64,000 bases of DNA, from contig JAMLJC010000001.1 in NCBI GenBank assembly GCA_023953845.1, positions 682,001 to 746,000 on the forward strand, in the 5' to 3' direction. This document shows, in pieces, positions 59,373 to 64,000 of this stretch; positions within the stretch are counted from its first letter, which is position 1; each line of letters opens with the position of its first letter. Source of the DNA: Rhizobiaceae bacterium. GTDB lineage: Bacteria > Pseudomonadota > Alphaproteobacteria > Rhizobiales > Rhizobiaceae. The position numbers were made by a program, and so were the translations under genes. The notes under the pieces are model-generated. The model saw only the letters and a list, made by a program, of their open reading frames with translations. It did no database searches and was not told where the DNA came from.

Positions 59373-60029
59373 CTATTTCTCCGGCCGCGGATCGAGCGCC
59401 AGCAGCGCGTCGCGGGCGCGATGCAGGAAGGCGTGACGATCCTCGCCCTCCTCCGGCGCGACCGGCGCGCCGAAGACCGCGCGGCAGAGCAGCGGCACCG
59501 GCAGGAACTCGCCTTTGGGCAGCACGCGCGACATGTTCTCGATCCAGCAGGGGACAAGTTCGACGTCGGGACGCGCCAGCGCCAGATTGTAGAGGCCGGA
59601 CTTGAAGGGCAGCAGCGGCTCCTCCGTCATGTTGCGCGTGCCCTCGGGAAAGAGGATCAGCGAATCGCCCTGATCCAGCACGCCGAGCATCACAGCCATC
59701 GGGTCCTGCTTGCGTTCCGCCCAGTTCCGCTCGATCAGCACGGAAGAGAGCATGTCCTCGGCGATGAAGCGCCGCAGCCGCGTCTTGCCCCAATAGTCGG
59801 CCCCGGCCACGGCGCGGGTGCGGCGTCGTTCCCGTGGCGGCAGGCAGGCCGAGACGAGGATGAAGTCGCCATGGCTCGTGTGGTTGGCGAAATAGATGCG
59901 CTGACGATCGGACGGCGTCGTGCCTTGCCAGAGCGGCCGCACGCCGGTCACGACGCGGGCGAGGGTCGCCAGCACCGCCGATGTCACCGCGCGCAGGAAT
60001 CGGAACAGCAATGTCCTGGTTTCGCCCAT
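59373..60029 (-). CDS. 1-acyl-sn-glycerol-3-phosphate acyltransferase (PlsC family)
   Basis: A 218-residue acyltransferase. The catalytic NHTSHGD (HX4D) is near residue 49 and the substrate motif LFPEGTRN near 128. A hydrophobic N-terminal segment probably anchors it at the membrane. Its product, phosphatidate, is the substrate of the CdsA gene that starts 2 bases downstream, so the two form a pathway pair. Confidence 0.92.
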   Translation of the reverse strand: MGETRTLLFRFLRAVTSAVLATLARVVTGVRPLWQGTTPSDRQRIYFANHTSHGDFILVSACLPPRERRRTRAVAGADYWGKTRLRRFIAEDMLSSVLIERNWAERKQDPMAVMLGVLDQGDSLILFPEGTRNMTEEPLLPFKSGLYNLALARPDVELVPCWIENMSRVLPKGEFLPVPLLCRAVFGAPVAPEEGEDRHAFLHRARDALLALDPRPEK

Positions 60030-60052
60030 TATCCGCCTCTTGGCGGATTCCG

Positions 60053-60508
60053 TTACGCGAAGTTTGCGGCCAAGGCCAGCGCGGCCGCGAGGATGGAGAG
60101 GAGTGCGAGAGCGCTCTGCCGGCGCATCCAGCGCCGCGTGCCGGCGATGCGCTGGCTGAGCGGCCGCGTCGTTTCGGGCAACGGCTTCAGCTTCGCCCTC
60201 GCCAGAAAGTCGTCGACCGCCCCGCCGCCTGAAAGCTCGTCCGGATAGGTGGCCATCAGCGTGAACAGGGCGACGTCGAGAAGGAGCAGGGCGGAAATGG
60301 CGAGGATGGCGACGGCGCAGACGAAGCTCGCGACCGCAAGGAGGGCGCTAAGGAACGGATGAGAGCCGGGAAGGATCATCACGACAACGATGACGGCCGG
60401 GACGCAAAGCACGCTTGCAACGTCAGCCGAGATCGCATGCCGCTTTGCGCGCGAGGCGATCAGGCGGCAGTCGAAGTGGTAATTGCCCGGGCTCGAACCG
60501 TCTGTCAC
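60053..60508 (-). CDS. Hypothetical membrane protein
   Basis: A 151-residue protein I do not recognise. It contains two or three hydrophobic segments: VASVLCVPAVIVVVMIL and a following helix (AVASFVCAVAILAISALLLL), then a charged loop (DDFLARAKLKPLPETTRPLS) and a C-terminal helix (ALALLSILAAALALAANFA). The GTG start at 60508 follows AAAGGGAAACA. It is the first gene of the run leading to plsC and cdsA, with 23 bases to plsC. It could be a small membrane subunit of that pathway; function unknown. Confidence 0.65.
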   Translation of the reverse strand: MTDGSSPGNYHFDCRLIASRAKRHAISADVASVLCVPAVIVVVMILPGSHPFLSALLAVASFVCAVAILAISALLLLDVALFTLMATYPDELSGGGAVDDFLARAKLKPLPETTRPLSQRIAGTRRWMRRQSALALLSILAAALALAANFA

Positions 60509-60552
60509 TGTTTCCCTTTCAGTTGCTGCTGCGAGTTGTTCGCTCGGCGAAC

Positions 60553-60705
60553 TACCCCTCTCCGTCTCGGGCTTCGCCCTCCCCACCTCTCCCCAGAGGG
60601 GCGAGGAACCCAAGCTGGAAAAGCGCCGGCATCGCGGCAGAATCCGACCTCAGTTCCTCGCCCCTCTGGGGAGAGGTGCCGAGCAAAGCGAGGCGGAGAG
60701 GGGTA
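60553..60705. repeat. Long imperfect inverted repeat (REP-like)
   Basis: Left arm 60553-60609 and right arm 60653-60705 are reverse complements over most of their length. They share CCTCTCCCCAGAGGGGCGAG and an outer TACCCCTCTCC-type edge, with a divergent middle. The unit lies in the gap between the 151-aa gene and the PAP2-phosphatase gene. Such palindromic units are scattered in Rhizobiales genomes; this one may form a stem-loop in the mRNA. Confidence 0.75.
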
Positions 60706-60720
60706 CCGTGCAATGCAAGA

Positions 60721-62016
60721 TTATCCCAAATGCACCCGCCGTCCGGCTTTTGCCAGCAACGCCTCCACTTCTGACCTATCCTTCGCCCGTCCCGTATCGA
60801 TCAGCCATCCCGCCACCACGCCCGCGCTGCGCTGGAAGCCGAGGGCGCAGCAGACGAGCACCGGACCTCTTGCCCGGGAAATCTCGATCTGCGCTGCGGC
60901 ATCCCGCTTCGTCGTCGCCTCGGGCCGCACCAGATCCATCATCGGAAAGGCCACCCATTCGCCCTCCGCACGGGCCGGGCGCTCCAGTTCCGCCGCGAGG
61001 TCTATCACCGTCGCGAAATCCGCCGCCTCCTTCACGCTCGGCCATCGCCCCAGAAAGACGCCGTCCGCAACCTCCACGCTCGGCGCGAGTTTGCGCGTCC
61101 AGGCCCACACGTTGATCAGCGCGCCGGCCCGATACGGCCAGAGCAGCCACCGGCTGGCGAGGCTGACACGCCCGTCCGCCGTCTTCTGGAACACTTTTGG
61201 ACCGCCGCCGAAATAGCCGAAGGAAACGATGACGAGCGCCAGTGCAGGCCACAGCAGCGCCAGCCACGCCGCTTCCCGGAATGCGCCGACGACCGCCCCT
61301 ATCAACAGCAGAACGGCTCCGCCGAGATAGAAGCCACCGAGCCGCCGCGCCTTCGGGCCCATGGTCGGTCGAAAGCCGGCAAACGGCATTTCCCCCTTCG
61401 CCGGAAACAGCCATAGCGCGAACAGGCCAAGCAGCGCGCCGGTCGGAATATCGATGAAGTGATGCTGATAGGTTGTCATCACCGAGGCGCCGATCAGCAC
61501 GCACCAGACATGCCAGACCGGCCGCAGCCATCCGGGCATCCTGTGGCGCAGATGATCCCAGATGATCACCAGCAGCGCGATATGCAGCGACGGCGCCTGG
61601 TTGAACGGCTTGTCGAAACCGCCGAGCACGTCGAACATGAAGCCCGGCAACCCGTTGGTTTCTGGACGCGAAAAGGTCGCCGCCAGCGGAAAGAGAAGAA
61701 AGCACAGGCAGGCGATGGTCTGCGCCGTCAGATAGCGCCCAGCCAGCCGGTTCACGCCGGACGCGCTGTCATTGACGAACAGCGACAGCCCGTAGAAAGC
61801 GTTGATCGACCAATAGGGAATGATGGTCCAGGCAAGGAAGGGTATGTGGCGTTCCCAGCCATAGACGACGCTGCCCACCCCATTTCTGGTCGAGGCATGC
61901 CAGTTGGCGAAGCCATAGGTCAGATAGAAGAGCGGGGCGAGGAAGACGAGCCAGAGCGCCGCGCGCTTGAAAACCGCGATGTAGCCTTGAGAACCAGTGA
62001 TCGGCAGCGCGGTCAT
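60721..62016 (-). CDS. PAP2-domain membrane protein fused to a dual-specificity phosphatase
   Basis: A 431-residue fusion. Residues ~1-290 have six to eight hydrophobic helices with PAP2/inositol-phosphotransferase features: FNQAPSLHIALLVI (PSLH motif) and YQHHFIDIPTGALLGLF (H-x3-D). The C-terminal ~130 residues are a cytosolic DSP/tyrosine-phosphatase-like domain with VLVCCALGFQRSAGVV, a C-x5-R-S loop in which the usual His before the Cys is replaced by Cys. The start at 62016 follows the repeat region; the longer frame reads into repeat DNA. It may dephosphorylate a lipid made by the neighbouring genes. Confidence 0.82.
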   Translation of the reverse strand: MTALPITGSQGYIAVFKRAALWLVFLAPLFYLTYGFANWHASTRNGVGSVVYGWERHIPFLAWTIIPYWSINAFYGLSLFVNDSASGVNRLAGRYLTAQTIACLCFLLFPLAATFSRPETNGLPGFMFDVLGGFDKPFNQAPSLHIALLVIIWDHLRHRMPGWLRPVWHVWCVLIGASVMTTYQHHFIDIPTGALLGLFALWLFPAKGEMPFAGFRPTMGPKARRLGGFYLGGAVLLLIGAVVGAFREAAWLALLWPALALVIVSFGYFGGGPKVFQKTADGRVSLASRWLLWPYRAGALINVWAWTRKLAPSVEVADGVFLGRWPSVKEAADFATVIDLAAELERPARAEGEWVAFPMMDLVRPEATTKRDAAAQIEISRARGPVLVCCALGFQRSAGVVAGWLIDTGRAKDRSEVEALLAKAGRRVHLG

Positions 62017-62045
62017 GAAGATAGCCGGCCAGGTTTCGGCGGGAC

Positions 62046-62188
62046 TACCCCGACCCCTGACCCCTCCCCACAAGGGGGAGGGGAACCGGGCATCCGTGGC
62101 GCCCGTCGCCAACCTTCAATGGTGGGCGCAGGAACCGTAATGCAAACGTCCCCCTCCCCCTTGTGGGGAGGGGTCAGGGGTCGGGGTA
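62046..62188. repeat. Perfect 38-bp inverted repeat (REP-like)
   Basis: Left arm 62046-62083 and right arm 62151-62188 are exact reverse complements over 38 bases; each arm begins TACCCCGACCCCTGACCCCT. The 67 bases between the arms carry no gene. It lies in the gap between the PAP2-phosphatase gene and the hydrolase-methyltransferase gene, the same kind of position as the repeat at 60553-60705. Confidence 0.9.
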
Positions 62189-62232
62189 TCCGGCGCTCGA
62201 GGCTGAAAGCAGACTCTGTCATCGTACAAGAA

Positions 62233-63978
62233 TCACACCCGTTCCGCCGTCGATACGGTGAAAATCCCCCATTGGTCGATGCGCTGCTCCAGCTTGCGGA
62301 AACCGGCCGCTTCCACCAGTTGATCCATTTCCGCCTGTGTGCGCCGCCGCATCACCCATGCCGCGCCGCCGCGATGCGAGGTGAGGCTGCGGGCGATCAT
62401 TTCGAGCTGCGGATGCCAGGGCTGGTTGGTGTAGACGAGCAGCGAGCCGGGCGTCATGGCGCGGGCGAGGCCGTCGAGGGAACGCGCGATCAACCCGTTG
62501 TCGGGAAAGAGTTCGTAGAGGCCGGAGACGATGGCGAGGTCGGGCGCAGGCTCTATTGCGGCCAGCCCGTCGCCGTCGAAGGCGTCGGCCTCGTGGAACG
62601 TGGCGATCGCGCCGAGTTTTCTGTCGGCGATCAGCTTGCGCCCGGCCGAAACGTTGATGCCGGAATAATCCTGCAGGCGGATCGTCGCCGGTTGATCGGG
62701 CAGTTCCGCCACGGCGTCGAGCACGTAGCGTCCATGTCCGGCGGCGATATCCAGAATGTGGAGATCGCGCCCGGCGGCCTTGAGCCGTGTCGCGGCCGTT
62801 CCGATCAGTTCCTCCAGATGGGCCTTGCGCTGGCGGATGCCGCGCCAGCCTATGGCGTCGAGATAGGTCCGGTCGACGGCCCTGCCGATCGGCCCCAGGC
62901 CGCGCGGCTCGTTCTCATAGACGTAGTCGAGCGTGGAGCCCGAATCGAACCCGGTCTTCACGCCGATGCCGAGGCCTTTCGAGACCCACGAACCCAAGCG
63001 GATCGAGGCGCGGTTCATGGCCCAGTAAAGCCCCTTCGGGCTGAGCGACGGCAGGGGACACGCGAGACGATCGGCCTCGTCACGCGTATAGCCGGCGCGA
63101 TGGGCGTCGGTGAGCACGACGGGCGGCTCGGGAGTGTCGAACTGGGTCAGGATGAAGCGTCGTGCCTCGGCGATCGCCCTGGCGCGATCGGCCTCGCCGA
63201 GCGTGTCGTGGTAGAAACCATCGAGCACATGGCGCTCCTTCACGCGGCTGCCGAGATTGACGAAGAATTCGTGCTGCGGGCCATGCCGTACGACCCAGTC
63301 CGCGCCGGAAATCAGAAGTTGCGTCGGGACGGTGATCGCGCGGGCGTCCGCGACCACGCGCGCGGCATGCTCGTAAAGTTCGACGAGGATGTTCGATGCG
63401 ATCGGCCGCGTGATCAGCGGATCGCTCTCGAAGGATTTTATGCGCGCTCTGTCATGCGTCAGGAAGCGCGCCTTGACGTAGGAATTGACGAAGAATGTGC
63501 CTTTCAGCCTCTGCCAGAGCGCGATGCCTTCCTTCGCGAAAGGCACGTAGAGTTTCACGCTGAAGGCCGGCGAGGCCAGCACCAGCGCCCTGACCTTCGG
63601 CGCGTAGTCATGCGCCCATGTCGCGGCGAGCACCGCACCGACCGACTGCGCGACCACTGCGACATCGGCCTCGTCGAAACCGTCGTTTGCCTTGATTTCC
63701 TTGAGGAACGCGTCGATGTCGCGCACCGAATGGGCGAATGAAGGCGACCAGCCGCGTTTGCCCGGCGAGCGGCCGTGACCGCGCGCATCCCAGGCGTAGA
63801 AGGTGAAATCCGGGAGATCGAACTCGTCCACCAGATGCGCCATGCGGCCGCCATGCTCGTGGCCGCGATGGAGGAGCAGGACAGCGCCGCGCGCCACGCC
63901 GTTCAGCGCCGGCCAGACGCGGTAGAAAAGCTCGGTGCCGTCATGCGTTGCGAATGTCCGCTCGACAGGCGTTCGCAC
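62233..63978 (-). CDS. Bifunctional alpha/beta-hydrolase and SAM-dependent methyltransferase
   Basis: A 581-residue fusion. The N-terminal ~300 residues are a lysophospholipase-type alpha/beta hydrolase: VLLLHRGHEHGGRM, WDARGHGRSPGKRG, the nucleophile Ser in VVAQSVGAVLAA near residue 113 and a late His in LDGFYHDTLGE. Residues ~330-581 are a class I methyltransferase with the SAM-binding ILDIAAGHGRYVLDAV near residue 400 and DLAIVSGLYELFPDN. The hydrolase Gly-x-Ser-x-Gly elbow reads AQSVG. This fusion is known from rhizobial lipid clusters. The gene begins 22 bases from the window's end. Confidence 0.88.
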   Translation of the reverse strand: MRTPVERTFATHDGTELFYRVWPALNGVARGAVLLLHRGHEHGGRMAHLVDEFDLPDFTFYAWDARGHGRSPGKRGWSPSFAHSVRDIDAFLKEIKANDGFDEADVAVVAQSVGAVLAATWAHDYAPKVRALVLASPAFSVKLYVPFAKEGIALWQRLKGTFFVNSYVKARFLTHDRARIKSFESDPLITRPIASNILVELYEHAARVVADARAITVPTQLLISGADWVVRHGPQHEFFVNLGSRVKERHVLDGFYHDTLGEADRARAIAEARRFILTQFDTPEPPVVLTDAHRAGYTRDEADRLACPLPSLSPKGLYWAMNRASIRLGSWVSKGLGIGVKTGFDSGSTLDYVYENEPRGLGPIGRAVDRTYLDAIGWRGIRQRKAHLEELIGTAATRLKAAGRDLHILDIAAGHGRYVLDAVAELPDQPATIRLQDYSGINVSAGRKLIADRKLGAIATFHEADAFDGDGLAAIEPAPDLAIVSGLYELFPDNGLIARSLDGLARAMTPGSLLVYTNQPWHPQLEMIARSLTSHRGGAAWVMRRRTQAEMDQLVEAAGFRKLEQRIDQWGIFTVSTAERV

Positions 63979-64000
63979 TGCCGGTCCGTTGGTCCCGTCC

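Noticed and set aside
61459..63741. Antisense open frame of 760 codons over the PAP2 and hydrolase genes
   Set aside because: Crosses two real genes and a repeat; no recognisable domain.

Overview
The window looks like chromosome of an alphaproteobacterium of the order Hyphomicrobiales (Rhizobiales), most like the Mesorhizobium / Phyllobacteriaceae side. The basis is the high GC content, the many ABC sugar importers with SorC- and ROK-type partners, a complete clade I nosRZDFYLX operon, the DUF3489-DUF2924-recombinase triad seen in this group, and a CdsA/PlsC/PAP2 lipid cluster. This is inference from gene content; no marker gene for species placement was seen.

Layout. 1-4381: end of a CUT1 sugar importer operon (two permeases, ATPase) leading into a large protein recognised as D-apionate lactonase-like, then a small cytochrome c. 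4838-12223: SorC regulator divergent from a CUT2 (frc/rbs-like) sugar importer operon that continues with a LacD/YihT-type aldolase, a ROK kinase, a P-loop kinase and an inositol-monophosphatase-family phosphatase. 12210-16603: Fe3+/sugar-phosphate-type ABC importer on the opposite strand. 17011-25687: nitrous oxide reductase operon, read right to left nosR-Z-D-F-Y-L-X, with a Crp/Fnr-type site upstream and a divergent DUF2249 gene. 26385-29970: three-subunit molybdenum hydroxylase.

30203-42924 is the accessory region. A catabolic operon (pdxA-like gene, beta-propeller, 3-hydroxyisobutyrate dehydrogenase-like gene, FAH-family gene) has been hit by mobile DNA. A 2639-bp IS1-family (ISMhu11-like) element with intact inverted repeats and an 8-bp target duplication sits in the fourth codon of the dehydrogenase gene, and an IS3-family element abuts the pdxA start codon. 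The IS1-type element carries three passenger genes besides its transposase. It also contains a repeated palindromic site, ATGCTT-N6-AAGCAT, overlapping likely promoters of its own transcription units. This looks like a small self-regulated transposon and is the most interesting object found. To its right lie IS3 and IS630 remnants and a coupled DUF3489-DUF2924-serine recombinase triad, ending near a tRNA-Ala(CGC).

43262-53534: housekeeping and mixed genes (aldo/keto reductase, YggT, DUF167, inorganic pyrophosphatase, a frame-shifted caspase-TPR gene, a Rieske oxygenase with a TetR-type palindrome in its promoter, a small XRE regulator, a SulP transporter). 53536-57302: hybrid histidine kinase and OmpR regulator divergent from a degenerate-receiver regulator, with small membrane proteins nearby. 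57843-64000: L,D-transpeptidase, then a lipid-type cluster (CdsA, PlsC, PAP2-dual-specificity phosphatase, hydrolase-methyltransferase fusion) separated by long palindromic repeats.
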